Part shown: positions 9,333-17,583 of the stretch, one piece after another | Position numbering within the stretch: position 1 is the stretch's first letter | How the letters are laid out: every line of letters begins with the position of its first letter | Source of the DNA: an uncultured Caldilineaceae bacterium | Lineage (GTDB): Bacteria > Chloroflexota > Anaerolineae > Caldilineales > Caldilineaceae | Assembly (NCBI GenBank): GCA_958295915.1 | Contig: OY282381.1 | Span: 80,722 to 144,721, forward strand | Direction of reading: 5' to 3' | DNA length: 64,000 bases | The notes under the pieces: generated by a model | The model's input: the letters and a program-made list of their open reading frames with translations, nothing else | Told to the model about the DNA's origin: nothing | The model's database searches: none | Program-made: the position numbers and the translations under genes

Positions 9333-10121
9333 ATGCTCACGCAGCAACAGATCAACTTCTATCACGAACACGGCTACCTGCGCATTCCTCAACTGTTCAC
9401 ACCTGAGGAGACCCAGGAACTCTCAGACGAGATGGACCGGCTTGTGGAGGATTGGGCCTTCACAAGCCCTGGCTGGAGCGGCCCTTGGCGTCAGGCCTAC
9501 ATGGATCCGAAGACCGAAAAGAAATCCAAGCTGACGGCAATGCACGACCTGCACCTTTACTCCGTCGCCTGGATGCGGGCCGCCACCAATGCCAGACTCG
9601 CCGAAGCTCTCAGCGATCTGCTGGGAAAGAATGTGGAGTTGCACCACACGACGATGCACATCAAGCCGCCCCAGACCGGGCACCCGTTCCCTATGCACCA
9701 GGACAACCCGTTTTACGGCCATCAGGACGGACGTTTCATCGACGTATTGGTCCACCTGGACGATACCTGCCACGAAAACGGTGAAATCCGCTTCCTCGAT
9801 GGCTCGCACAAAAACGGCCACCTGGAACACATCACCCAGACCGAAGACGGCCCTTGCACTCCCCATCTGCCCACAGATCAGTACCACCTGGAAGATACAG
9901 TGCCAGTTCCCGCCACAGCCGGCGATGTCGTGCTCTTCTGCATCGACACCGTCCACGGTTCCTACATCAACCAGACAAAGAAACCCCGCCGTCTGGTGCG
10001 CATGGGCTACCGAGACCCGCAAAACCGCCAAGAGTACGGCCAGAGCCTGGGACGTCCGGGGCTGATGATCAGCGGCTACCGCGAGCGCAAAGAAGGCGAC
10101 GAGTTGCTACCCAATAGGTGA
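9333..10121 (+). CDS. Phytanoyl-CoA dioxygenase (PhyH) family protein
   Basis: A 262-residue Fe(II)/2-oxoglutarate-dependent dioxygenase. The facial triad is visible as H122-Q-D124 (FPMHQDNPFYG) and H208 (CIDTVHGSYIN), and the 2-oxoglutarate-binding region follows (KKPRRLVRMGYRDP). The N-terminus QINFYHEHGYLRIPQLF is typical of the family. Members hydroxylate a wide range of small molecules, and bacterial copies in such loci often act on secondary substrates rather than phytanoyl-CoA. It is followed by a GMC oxidoreductase and a D-2-hydroxyacid dehydrogenase, giving a plausible oxidation series of hydroxylation, alcohol oxidation and hydroxyacid oxidation. That order is inference. Confidence 0.9.
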   Translation: MLTQQQINFYHEHGYLRIPQLFTPEETQELSDEMDRLVEDWAFTSPGWSGPWRQAYMDPKTEKKSKLTAMHDLHLYSVAWMRAATNARLAEALSDLLGKNVELHHTTMHIKPPQTGHPFPMHQDNPFYGHQDGRFIDVLVHLDDTCHENGEIRFLDGSHKNGHLEHITQTEDGPCTPHLPTDQYHLEDTVPVPATAGDVVLFCIDTVHGSYINQTKKPRRLVRMGYRDPQNRQEYGQSLGRPGLMISGYRERKEGDELLPNR

Positions 10122-10203
10122 GAAAAGAGTGGAGAGATGTGAGAAAGGGGGAGGGGATCTCCTCACACCTACTCTCTCACTCCTCGCAGATGAGGCATGC
10201 AAC

Positions 10204-11718
10204 ATGATCTACAACACTCTTATCGTGGGCGCGGGCTCAGCGGGGAATATCCTCGCCGCCCGCCTGACGGAAGATCCAAACCGTCAGCTACTGCTCCTCG
10301 AAGCAGGCCCGGACTATCCAACTTCAGACAGCCTGCCCGCAGACATCAGACTGGGCTACGGGACCTCCTCCGGTATCTATTCTATAACCCACGACTGGGG
10401 CTACACAGGCCATGCGACCGCGCAGGTGACGGCTATGCCGGTCCCCCGCGGTAAGCTGGTGGGCGGATCCAGCGCGGTCAACGCACAGGTGTTTCTGCGC
10501 GGGGCGCCGGAGGATTTCGCCGCCTGGGCCGCGTTGGGCAATGATCAGTGGAGCTTCGAGCAGGCGCTGCCCTACTACTGCAAACTGGAAAACGACCGGG
10601 ATTTCGGCGCAGCGGACTATCACGGCGCTGACGGCCCCATCGGTGTGCGTCGCTATCCAGAGAAAGAATGGGGTCCGGATCAGCAGGCCTGGTTTGACGC
10701 CTGCCGTCAGGCCGGTCATCCCCACTGCCCGGACGCCAACAAACCGCACTCCACCGGCGCGGGGCCGTTCCCTCTGAACAATATCGATGGTATACGCCAA
10801 AGCACCGCTGTGACATACCTGGCCCAGGCCAGAGGCCGCCCCAATTTGCGCATCCTGGCCGACTGCACGACCCGCCGCGTGCTCCTGGAAGGCAAGCGGG
10901 CCATTGGCGTGGAAATCGAGCGCCACGGTCAGCAGGAGCGACACTACGCCGACGAAGTCATCCTCTGCGCCGGCGCGGTGGGCACACCGCAGATCCTGAT
11001 GCTTTCCGGTATCGGGCCAGCCACGCAATTACGGGAAATCGACGTGGATGTACGCCATCACCTCCCTGGTGTCGGGCAGAACATGCGCGATCATCCGACG
11101 ACGAACCTACAATGGCTGTTGCAACCGCAGTTTACGCCTACCGACCATCATCACTGGCTCCAGGCCTGCTTGCGTTACACCGCCGATGGTTCGGATCTAG
11201 ACAACGATATGATTGTCTACACGATTGCTTCATCTATAGATGAACTCTTTTGGGTGCGACCGACGCTTAATCTTGCCCTGGGACGGGGCGAACTATGCCT
11301 GCGCTCCGCGAACATCCACGACAAGCCAATACTCAGCTACCACTACTTCGAAGAGCCATTCGACCGGCAACGCCAGCGGGAAGGGATCCGTCTTTGCGCA
11401 GAAATGGTCGAGGAACACCCAGCCTTTCGACAGCTAGTCGGCCCACTGAAAAGCGGACCCGGCAACGCCCTGCACGACGATGCAGCCCTGGATCGCTGGA
11501 TATTCGCCAACGCCGACACCAGCCATCACACCTCCAGCACCTGCAAAATGGGACCAACCACCGACTCGCTCGCTGTCACCGACCAAACAGGACGCGTGCA
11601 CGGCATCGACAGCCTGCGTATCGTCGATGCCTCGCTGATGCCGGACAGTGTGCGGGCGAACATCAACGCCACAGTCATGATGATGGCGGAAAAGATCGCC
11701 GATAACTACAGTTTTTAG
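10204..11718 (+). CDS. GMC-family FAD oxidoreductase (choline dehydrogenase-like)
   Basis: A 504-residue glucose-methanol-choline oxidoreductase. The N-terminal dinucleotide fold is TLIVGAGSAGNILAARL with ADP-binding LLLEAGPD, and the GMC signature 1 region is GGSSAVNAQVFLRG. The C-terminal active-site region shows SHHTSSTCKMGP (catalytic His) and RVHGIDSLRIVDASLMP followed by ANINATVMMMAEKIAD (catalytic Asn). ATG 10204 begins just before the FAD-binding strand; an upstream extension from 10129 would add residues unlike the family. Substrates of the family are alcohols, including choline and sugars. Proximity to a corrinoid methyl-transfer operon makes a methylated substrate possible but unproven. 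Confidence 0.93.
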   Translation: MIYNTLIVGAGSAGNILAARLTEDPNRQLLLLEAGPDYPTSDSLPADIRLGYGTSSGIYSITHDWGYTGHATAQVTAMPVPRGKLVGGSSAVNAQVFLRGAPEDFAAWAALGNDQWSFEQALPYYCKLENDRDFGAADYHGADGPIGVRRYPEKEWGPDQQAWFDACRQAGHPHCPDANKPHSTGAGPFPLNNIDGIRQSTAVTYLAQARGRPNLRILADCTTRRVLLEGKRAIGVEIERHGQQERHYADEVILCAGAVGTPQILMLSGIGPATQLREIDVDVRHHLPGVGQNMRDHPTTNLQWLLQPQFTPTDHHHWLQACLRYTADGSDLDNDMIVYTIASSIDELFWVRPTLNLALGRGELCLRSANIHDKPILSYHYFEEPFDRQRQREGIRLCAEMVEEHPAFRQLVGPLKSGPGNALHDDAALDRWIFANADTSHHTSSTCKMGPTTDSLAVTDQTGRVHGIDSLRIVDASLMPDSVRANINATVMMMAEKIADNYSF

Positions 11719-11768
11719 TTGTCAGTTTCTAGTAGTCAGTGAACGGCAGTTGCTAGAAACTAAAAACT
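11719..11768. repeat. Heptamer-type intergenic repeat with hairpin
   Basis: The gap carries GTCAGTTTCTAGTAGTCAGTGA-like heptameric units. AGTTTCTAG (11724-11732) and CTAGAAACT (11753-11761) are perfect inverted repeats that could form a nine-pair stem in the mRNA between the two oxidoreductase genes. Confidence 0.6.
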
Positions 11769-11792
11769 TTGCACCGACCACCGAGGTTTCAA

Positions 11793-12788
11793 ATGACCTA
11801 CCGTATCCTGATTACCGACTACGCATGGCCGAATCTCGACATCGAAAAGGAAGTGCTGGCCGCAGTCAATGCGGAGCTGCTGGTGGCAGAAAGCGGCTCC
11901 GCTGAAGAAATTATCGCGCTGGCCCCCCCAGCTGATGGGATCCTCACCTGCTGGAAGGATGTGCCAGCGCAAGCCCTGGACGTCGCGCCCAACTGCCGGA
12001 TCGTCAGCCGCTATGGCATTGGGCTGGACAACATTCCCGTCAGCCGGGCAACGGAACTGGGAATGCTTGTCACAAACGTGCCCGACTTCTGCCTGGAGGA
12101 AGTGTCGGATCACGTGATGGCCCTGCTGTTGGCGTCGGCGCGCCAACTGTTCCCACTGGCGCGCACGCCCCAACGCAGTGGTTGGACGCGGGAGACGCCC
12201 CAGCCGATTCCCCGAGTGCGAGGGCAGACCCTGGGGCTGATCGGCTTCGGCAATATCGCCAGGGCGCTCGTGCCCAAGGCTCTGGGGTTCGGGCTGCGGA
12301 TCATCGCCTATACGCCGCGGCTGCGCGCGGAAGACGCCCCGCACGGCGTTGAAGTGACAAATGACCTGTCAGCCCTGCTGGCCGCGTCCGATTATCTGTC
12401 GATCCACTGTCCACTCACCGACGAGACCGACCATCTCATCGACGACTCGGCTCTGGCGCAACTCAAGCCATCCGCGGTGCTGATCAACACCAGCCGGGGT
12501 GGTATCATCGACGAAAACGCGCTCATCCAGGCGCTGAAGGCCGGACGCCTCGCCGGGGCCGCACTCGACGTGACCGATCCAGAACCGCCGGCAGCGGACA
12601 ATCCTCTGTTGGCGCTGGACAATGTGATCGTCACCCCCCACGCGGCTTTCTACTCAGTGGCCGCCACAGCAGAGCTGGCTCGCAAAGCCGCCGAAAACGT
12701 GGTGACAGTCCTGCGGGGTGAAACGCCCAAAACACTCGTGAACGCAGACGTGCTGGAGCGGGAAAACTGTCGATTGACAAAAACGTAG
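11793..12788 (+). CDS. D-2-hydroxyacid dehydrogenase (NAD-dependent, phosphoglycerate dehydrogenase-like)
   Basis: A 331-residue D-isomer-specific 2-hydroxyacid dehydrogenase that would interconvert a 2-hydroxyacid and its 2-oxoacid. The NAD-binding loop is GFGNIA at 151-156. The catalytic triad is visible: R235 in INTSRGG, E264 in VTDPEPP and H283 in TPHAAF. ATG 11793, with CGAGG just upstream, is chosen over the TTG at 11769. It ends the plus-strand catabolic run and converges on the corrinoid activator gene 21 bases away. Substrate (glycerate, phosphoglycerate, other) is not decidable from sequence. Confidence 0.92.
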   Translation: MTYRILITDYAWPNLDIEKEVLAAVNAELLVAESGSAEEIIALAPPADGILTCWKDVPAQALDVAPNCRIVSRYGIGLDNIPVSRATELGMLVTNVPDFCLEEVSDHVMALLLASARQLFPLARTPQRSGWTRETPQPIPRVRGQTLGLIGFGNIARALVPKALGFGLRIIAYTPRLRAEDAPHGVEVTNDLSALLAASDYLSIHCPLTDETDHLIDDSALAQLKPSAVLINTSRGGIIDENALIQALKAGRLAGAALDVTDPEPPAADNPLLALDNVIVTPHAAFYSVAATAELARKAAENVVTVLRGETPKTLVNADVLERENCRLTKT

Positions 12789-12809
12789 GAGCGACCCTGG
12801 CGCGCGCCC

Positions 12810-14711
12810 CTACCCCAACGTCTCCAACTCTGGGAATTGCAGCACAGACAAAAACGAATCGTTGAAATCCCCCCGCCCCGACAGCTCATGGTATTCCACA
12901 ATCTCGGGCAGTGAGCGGGCTACTTCCCGTTCGCGAAAAGAGAGCAAGGCTATTTTGGCGCCTTCACCGGCGGCATTGCCCACCGCCTTGATCCGTTCAA
13001 CCGGCACGGGTGGCACCAGCCCGATGATGCGCGCGCTTTGGGGGTTGATATAGCTGCCAAAAGAGCCGGCCAAATAGACTTCGACCAGATCGTCCGCCTC
13101 GACGCCCAGCTCCTGCATGACCACATCGATGCCGCCGGCGATGGAACCTTTGGCAAACTGAAGTTCGCGCACATCGCGCTGGGTCAGCACAATGGACTTC
13201 CCGCCGCCGGACTCCTCAGCCCACGCCAGGACAAACGCCCTCCGGCCCTCATCGTCGGTAATGATGCGTCGCGCCAGCTCGGGAGCAACGAACTGGCCCG
13301 CCTCCTCTGCCTGGACAAAACGCCCCGACGGCAGCATCAACCCGCTCAACCGCAGTTGCGCCACCGCGTCCAGCAGACCAGAGCCACAGAGGCCAATCGG
13401 TGATCCGCCGCCGATCACCTGTAGCTCAATCGCGTCGTGTGTAATGATCACAGCCTCGATGGCCCCGTCACTGGCGCGCATGCCATCCTGGATCTGCGCG
13501 CCCTCAAAGGCCGGACCCGCTGGCGCGGCAGTGGCCACTGTGCGCGCCGCCGACCCCAGAATGATTTCGCCATTGGTTCCTACATCCACCAGCAGACGAA
13601 CACCTTCATTTTGGGCCAAACCCGTGGCCAGAAGCCCGGCTACCAGATCGGCCCCTACATATGCGCCCAAATAGGGCAGAAGATGCACCTGGGCCTGCGG
13701 CAAGATGGCCAAGCCCACCTCGCGCGCGCGAACCTGCACCATATCTTCGACCACAGGAATGAAGGGCTCGAGACCAATCGCCTCAGGATCAGCGCCCAAA
13801 AACAGATGCTGCATGGTTGCATTGCCAGCAGTGACAACCTCATACACCTCGTGCGCCGCCACTTGCCCTTCATGCAAAAGGTCCGCGATGAGGCGATTCA
13901 GCGTCTGAACGATGACCCCGTTCAATCGAGACAGACCATCTTCGTTGAGCATCGTATAGCTGATGCGGGAGATCACGTCGGCCCCATATATCGCCTGCCC
14001 ATTGAGAGTCGAACGGACCGCAACCGACGCGCCGCTGTTGAGATCCAGCAACATACCCACAACTGTGGTCGTGCCAATATCGAAGGCCAGACCATAGGCG
14101 CGTCCCGTCGTATCCCCCGCCTCAACACCGACCAACTCCTGGCCAACCACCACTGCCGTAATCTGCCACCGACTCTTGCGTAAGATACCCGGCAACTGGC
14201 GCAAAAGTGTCAGCGATGCCTCTGCCTCATACCCCTCCTGCGAGAGGGCGTCACGGATGCGGCTGTAGTCGCTACGCTGATCTTCCAGAGTTGGCGGCGT
14301 CAGCGTCAGAAGGATTTTGTGGACATTGGCATTCAGAATAACGTGGCGATCGAAGCCCATCAGCGCAGCCTTAGGGTTCCCCATCAAGCGCGGCACTTCG
14401 CAGACTACATCCGAGTGGGCTTCGCTCCGACAGGAGAGCCGCCAGCCGTCGGCCAGCTCCGCCTCTGTAAAGACTTTGCGATCGGCCGGCGTGGCCCCGT
14501 TGTGACCTCGGAGGATGCGTACCTTACACTTGCCACACGTGCCCTTGGCCCCACACGTGCTGTCGATGGGCAAGCCAATCCAGTTGGCGGCGTTGAAGAG
14601 CGTCATGCCGGGCGGCACGCGGGTCATCTTAGGGGTCGCAGGCGTCTCGTCTGCAAAGTCGTGACGAAATTCGATGGAAACTTTAGTCGTACCCGATACA
14701 GTCGTAGTCAT
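12810..14711 (-). CDS. Reductive activator of corrinoid proteins (2Fe-2S plus ASKHA/DUF4445 domain)
   Basis: This 633-residue protein has the RACo-type architecture that restores inactivated Co(II) corrinoid proteins to Co(I) with ATP. An N-terminal plant-type 2Fe-2S domain has C53, C59, C62 and C94. A linker leads to a middle domain, and an ASKHA ATPase fold starts near residue 210 with LAFDIGTTTVVGMLLDL. LLVDVGTNGEIILG and GLCGSGLLDAVAQL are the further phosphate-binding signatures. It is the last gene of the minus-strand operon, four bases after the methyltransferase. A genome-wide hairpin repeat lies inside its coding sequence at residues about 20-27 (reading ADETPATP), in the first strand region of the ferredoxin domain. 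No CxxCxxC 4Fe-4S site of the RamA type is seen. Confidence 0.9.
   Translation of the reverse strand: MTTTVSGTTKVSIEFRHDFADETPATPKMTRVPPGMTLFNAANWIGLPIDSTCGAKGTCGKCKVRILRGHNGATPADRKVFTEAELADGWRLSCRSEAHSDVVCEVPRLMGNPKAALMGFDRHVILNANVHKILLTLTPPTLEDQRSDYSRIRDALSQEGYEAEASLTLLRQLPGILRKSRWQITAVVVGQELVGVEAGDTTGRAYGLAFDIGTTTVVGMLLDLNSGASVAVRSTLNGQAIYGADVISRISYTMLNEDGLSRLNGVIVQTLNRLIADLLHEGQVAAHEVYEVVTAGNATMQHLFLGADPEAIGLEPFIPVVEDMVQVRAREVGLAILPQAQVHLLPYLGAYVGADLVAGLLATGLAQNEGVRLLVDVGTNGEIILGSAARTVATAAPAGPAFEGAQIQDGMRASDGAIEAVIITHDAIELQVIGGGSPIGLCGSGLLDAVAQLRLSGLMLPSGRFVQAEEAGQFVAPELARRIITDDEGRRAFVLAWAEESGGGKSIVLTQRDVRELQFAKGSIAGGIDVVMQELGVEADDLVEVYLAGSFGSYINPQSARIIGLVPPVPVERIKAVGNAAGEGAKIALLSFREREVARSLPEIVEYHELSGRGDFNDSFLSVLQFPELETLG
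14634..14653 (-). repeat. GCAGGCG hairpin repeat (family B) inside coding sequence
   Basis: Read on the minus strand the element is GCAGACGAGACGCCTGCGAC, one mismatch from the hairpin found in the three wide gaps of this operon. Here it is translated as part of the corrinoid activator's N-terminal domain without breaking the frame. Confidence 0.7.
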
Positions 14712-14715
14712 TTGG

Positions 14716-15582
14716 CTAGTGGCTAGTAGCAGTTCTCCGTCCTGACCGAAATGCTTGAATCAGATTGCCGGCGTAGGCATCGCGCCCCATCAGCAGGTCG
14801 GCGGCATAGATCGTGCGTCGAATCTCGATTTCAAGTGGATTGGTGATAGCCGAAGTCAACCCAGCGGCGATTGCCATGGACAAAAACGCAGCATTGACGG
14901 TCGGGCGCCAAGGCAGACCAAAAGAGATATTGCTGGCCCCACAGGTCATGTTGACGCCCAGATTCTCGCGGATCAGGCGCATCGTCTCCAGGGTGATCAG
15001 GGCGGCATTATCATCCGCGCTCACAGTCAGGGCCAACGGGTCGATCACCACATCTTGCGCCGGGATGCCGTGGTCGGCCGCGCGCTCGACGATCAGCTTG
15101 GCAATGCGCAGACGCTCCTGCGGTTCGTTGGAGATACCGCTATCATCGTTGGCGACACCGACGACCGCCGCGCCATATTTCCTGACCAACGGCAAAACCT
15201 TTTCCAGCCGCTCCTCCTCATAGGTGACCGAGTTGACCAGCGCCTTCCCCTCATACACCGCGAGGCCCGCCTCCAGCGCTTCGACCACAGACGAGTCGAT
15301 AGAGATAGGCGCATCTACGGTCTGTTGCACCGCTTCGATAGCGAGTCGCAGGATCTCCGGCTCCACCCCATCGACAGGAACGCCAGCGTTGACATCCAGC
15401 ACATGGGCCTGGGCCTCGACCTGCCGACGGGCATCGCGGCAGACCATGCTCATGTTGCGGTCGATCATCTGGGCTGTCAGGACTTTGCGCCCGGTCGGGT
15501 TGATGCGCTCACCAATGATCACAAAGGGATGATCCGGGCCGATGACCACAGTCTGCCTGGCCGATGAAATCACAGTGTCCAT
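14716..15582 (-). CDS. Methyltetrahydrofolate:corrinoid protein methyltransferase
   Basis: A 288-residue pterin-binding TIM barrel of the AcsE/MetH-pterin type. FVIIGERINPTGRKVL matches the strand-1 signature, AHVLDVNAGVP and ISIDSSVVEALEAGL are the typical second and third barrel motifs, VNSVTYEEERLEKVLPL follows, and MTCGASNISFGLPWR is the signature near the substrate pocket. It would move a methyl group between the corrinoid protein encoded upstream and tetrahydrofolate (the methyltransferase II role). It does not carry the folate or p-aminobenzoate motifs of true dihydropteroate synthase beyond the shared fold. The gap before the next gene upstream carries a family B hairpin. Confidence 0.92.
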   Translation of the reverse strand: MDTVISSARQTVVIGPDHPFVIIGERINPTGRKVLTAQMIDRNMSMVCRDARRQVEAQAHVLDVNAGVPVDGVEPEILRLAIEAVQQTVDAPISIDSSVVEALEAGLAVYEGKALVNSVTYEEERLEKVLPLVRKYGAAVVGVANDDSGISNEPQERLRIAKLIVERAADHGIPAQDVVIDPLALTVSADDNAALITLETMRLIRENLGVNMTCGASNISFGLPWRPTVNAAFLSMAIAAGLTSAITNPLEIEIRRTIYAADLLMGRDAYAGNLIQAFRSGRRTATSH

Positions 15583-15600
15583 ATAAAGCTACCCACCTTC

Positions 15601-15625
15601 TGGAATCGCAGGCGTCTCGCCTGCA
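15601..15625 (-). repeat. GCAGGCG hairpin repeat (family B)
   Basis: On the minus strand this reads GCAGGCGAGACGCCTGCGAT: a perfect seven-pair inverted repeat around AGA, in the 75-base gap between the corrinoid-protein and methyltransferase genes. It could fold in the operon mRNA. Confidence 0.8.
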
Positions 15626-15657
15626 TCATCCCGCATCTTCCTATCATTAGAATATAC

Positions 15658-16419
15658 TCATCCTTCTCCGTGTTCAGCCTTCACCATCAGCTCCTCCACA
15701 GCCTGGACCGCGCTAGCCAGGGCCGAAGCGCCCTCGCTAGCATCGCCGCCCCCCATACTGACATCATACCCCATGTCGATCATCAGCTGTTTGGCCAGGC
15801 GCACCGCGGCGCTGGCATCGGGCGCGAACCCATCCGCGCCGACGCTATCGGCATACTCCTGCGTCACCGGCGCGCCGCCCACCATCACCTTCACCGTATC
15901 ACGCAGGTCAGCTTCCGCCAACGCCGCCAGATTCGACTTGAAAAAGGGCATCGTTGTGGTCAGGAACGCCGAAAAGCCCAGAAGTTGAGGTCGATGTTCC
16001 TGAACCGCCTCGACCACCTCCTCAGGCTTGACATTGACACCCAGATCGACGATCTCAAACCCTTCGCCTTCCAGCATGATATTGCACAGGTTCTTGCCAA
16101 TATCATGGACATCTCCCTTCACCGTCAACATCACCACCCTGCCGATGGGTTCCGCGCCCTTATCGACCAGCAAAGGACGCAGCAGCGCCATCGCCCCTTG
16201 CATAGCCCGCGCGGCAACCAACATCTCAGGCACAAAATACTCACCGATCTCAAACAGACGGCCAACCTCCTGTAGAGATGGAATCAGCGCGCCGAAAAGA
16301 ATATCCAGCGGGTCCATCCCCCGGTCGATGCCCTCCTGAGTGAGGGCTACCACCTCCGACGCCTCCCCCACCAACGTATGCTCGTACAACCCTTGCTTGA
16401 TCTCTTCTTCACGGCTCAT
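15658..16419 (-). CDS. Corrinoid (B12-binding) methyl carrier protein
   Basis: A 253-residue methyl-carrying corrinoid protein of the MtaC/MtbC/MtvC class. Residues 1-90 form the four-helix cap (IPSLQEVGRLFEIGEYFVPE, MLVAARAMQ). The Rossmann-like B12 domain has D103-V-H105-D-I-G108, the DxHxxG motif whose His is the lower axial cobalt ligand, followed by LGFSAFLTTTMPF and VMVGGAPVTQEYADSVGADG. In the operon it would shuttle the methyl group from the UroD-family protein to the methyl-H4folate transferase. The C-terminal extension of about 35 residues (GGGDASEGASALASAVQA) is longer than usual and Ala/Ser-rich. Confidence 0.93.
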   Translation of the reverse strand: MSREEEIKQGLYEHTLVGEASEVVALTQEGIDRGMDPLDILFGALIPSLQEVGRLFEIGEYFVPEMLVAARAMQGAMALLRPLLVDKGAEPIGRVVMLTVKGDVHDIGKNLCNIMLEGEGFEIVDLGVNVKPEEVVEAVQEHRPQLLGFSAFLTTTMPFFKSNLAALAEADLRDTVKVMVGGAPVTQEYADSVGADGFAPDASAAVRLAKQLMIDMGYDVSMGGGDASEGASALASAVQAVEELMVKAEHGEG

Positions 16420-16437
16420 AACCCTCTACCTCCTACC

Positions 16438-16461
16438 TGGGATCGCAGACGTCACGCCTGC
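16438..16461 (-). repeat. GCAGGCG hairpin repeat (family B), diverged
   Basis: The minus strand reads GCAGGCGTGACGTCTGCGAT, an imperfect copy of the operon's hairpin, in the 68-base gap between the UroD-family and corrinoid-protein genes. One base of the 3' arm differs, still allowing a G-U pair. Confidence 0.65.
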
Positions 16462-16487
16462 ATCGTTTTCAATCCTATCAACCACAA

Positions 16488-17513
16488 TCACATGCCATGA
16501 TCTTGGCAGGTTTCCACAATCGCTTTCAGATTGACCACCGGGGCCTGTAACGGGACAGCGCATTCTGGCGCAATGATATCCACGCCAGCGTCGATTGCGG
16601 CTTGCGCCTCCGCGCGCGCCTCCTCTGGGCCGCGGGCATAGAGCGTGACCGGGTTATTGACATTGCCCGCCAGCTTCATCTTGCCAGCCGCCTTTTCCAC
16701 CATCTCAACAGGCGGGTTGGCAGACTCGAAATGATAGCAAGCAAAGCCCGCTTCGCTAAAATACTCCACCCGATCCAGCGTCTTGCCGCAGCAATGCAGG
16801 ATCACAGGGGCCTGCACCTGGGACACCAACTCCTGATGATGGGGCAAAAGGAAATCCCGATACATAGTGTTGCGCACCAGATCTCCGGTCGCGTGATCGG
16901 CCCAGACTACGGCATCCGCGCCGGCCTCCAGCTGGGCTTCGGCATAGGCAAGCGGCACGGGCGCCAGCGTCTCCAGCGATTTGCGCACCCGATCCGGATC
17001 CATGATCGTATCGAAGAGAAACTCTTGCGTGTTGTAGCAGTGATAGGAAAGGGTCCACGGCCCCATCACCTTGCCCAGGATCATAACCTCATCTCCGAAA
17101 TGCCGCTTCAACAGGCGGATGGCATCGATGGAACATTTGACATACTTGTCTTCCAGAAACGAATCGGGAAAGCCATCGGGCAGCTTGATTTCTGCATCGC
17201 GGTCAGACCACGGCGAATCGGTCGGGTTGGGCATCATATCCGTATCCGACCAGTCCACCTGGCAACCGAGCGCCACCGCCTCCTGGGCGATACTGAATAT
17301 CGGCATTACGCTGTCAAATCCCATCACCTCGTGCGCGCCCGCCGCCAATGTCGCCATCGGCTCCGGTTCGATATTGGCGGCGGGGAAATGGGCGCCAGTG
17401 ATATCCATCAGTTCATAGGTGATCACCGACACGATACTGGCCGCCGACGGACGATCCACCGGCTCTCCGTTTAACCCAGCCATAAACCGCTGCTTTGAAC
17501 TCATTTGTGCCAT
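16488..17513 (-). CDS. Uroporphyrinogen decarboxylase-family corrinoid methyltransferase
   Basis: A 341-residue UroD-fold protein of the MtaA/MtbA/VdmB type. The zinc site expected in methyltransferases of this group is visible as HCCG in APVILHCCGKTLDRVEYF; the third ligand could be the Cys in FACYHFESA or EC in APECAVPLQAP. AGNVNNPVTLYARGPEEA and GAHEVMGFDSVMP are family motifs. The ATG at 17513 is preferred over far-upstream starts because AAGGAAG precedes it at about seven bases. In four-component O-demethylases, the UroD-family member is methyltransferase I, which takes the methyl group from the substrate. The same role is proposed here, with unknown donor. Heme biosynthesis is unlikely given the neighbours. 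Confidence 0.88.
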   Translation of the reverse strand: MAQMSSKQRFMAGLNGEPVDRPSAASIVSVITYELMDITGAHFPAANIEPEPMATLAAGAHEVMGFDSVMPIFSIAQEAVALGCQVDWSDTDMMPNPTDSPWSDRDAEIKLPDGFPDSFLEDKYVKCSIDAIRLLKRHFGDEVMILGKVMGPWTLSYHCYNTQEFLFDTIMDPDRVRKSLETLAPVPLAYAEAQLEAGADAVVWADHATGDLVRNTMYRDFLLPHHQELVSQVQAPVILHCCGKTLDRVEYFSEAGFACYHFESANPPVEMVEKAAGKMKLAGNVNNPVTLYARGPEEARAEAQAAIDAGVDIIAPECAVPLQAPVVNLKAIVETCQDHGM

Positions 17514-17531
17514 TGCTATGCTTCCTTTCAT

Positions 17532-17556
17532 CTGGAATCGCAGGCATCTCGCCTGC
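17532..17556 (-). repeat. GCAGGCG hairpin repeat (family B)
   Basis: The minus strand reads TCGCAGGCGAGATGCCTGCG, a near-perfect inverted repeat (one G-U pair) in the 70-base gap between the Ldh-family and UroD-family genes, just upstream of the UroD-family gene's ribosome binding site. Confidence 0.75.
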
Positions 17557-17583
17557 GATGTCTCCGCTCGTGTATACCTGCCT

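Noticed and set aside
14716..15582. Dihydropteroate synthase (folP)
   Set aside because: The fold is shared, but the order GERINPTG, LDVNAGVP, IDSS and MTCGASNISFG together with corrinoid neighbours fits the methyltetrahydrofolate methyltransferase family.
16488..17513. Uroporphyrinogen decarboxylase for heme synthesis (hemE)
   Set aside because: The HCCG zinc motif and the operon with corrinoid protein, methyltransferase and activator point to methyl transfer.
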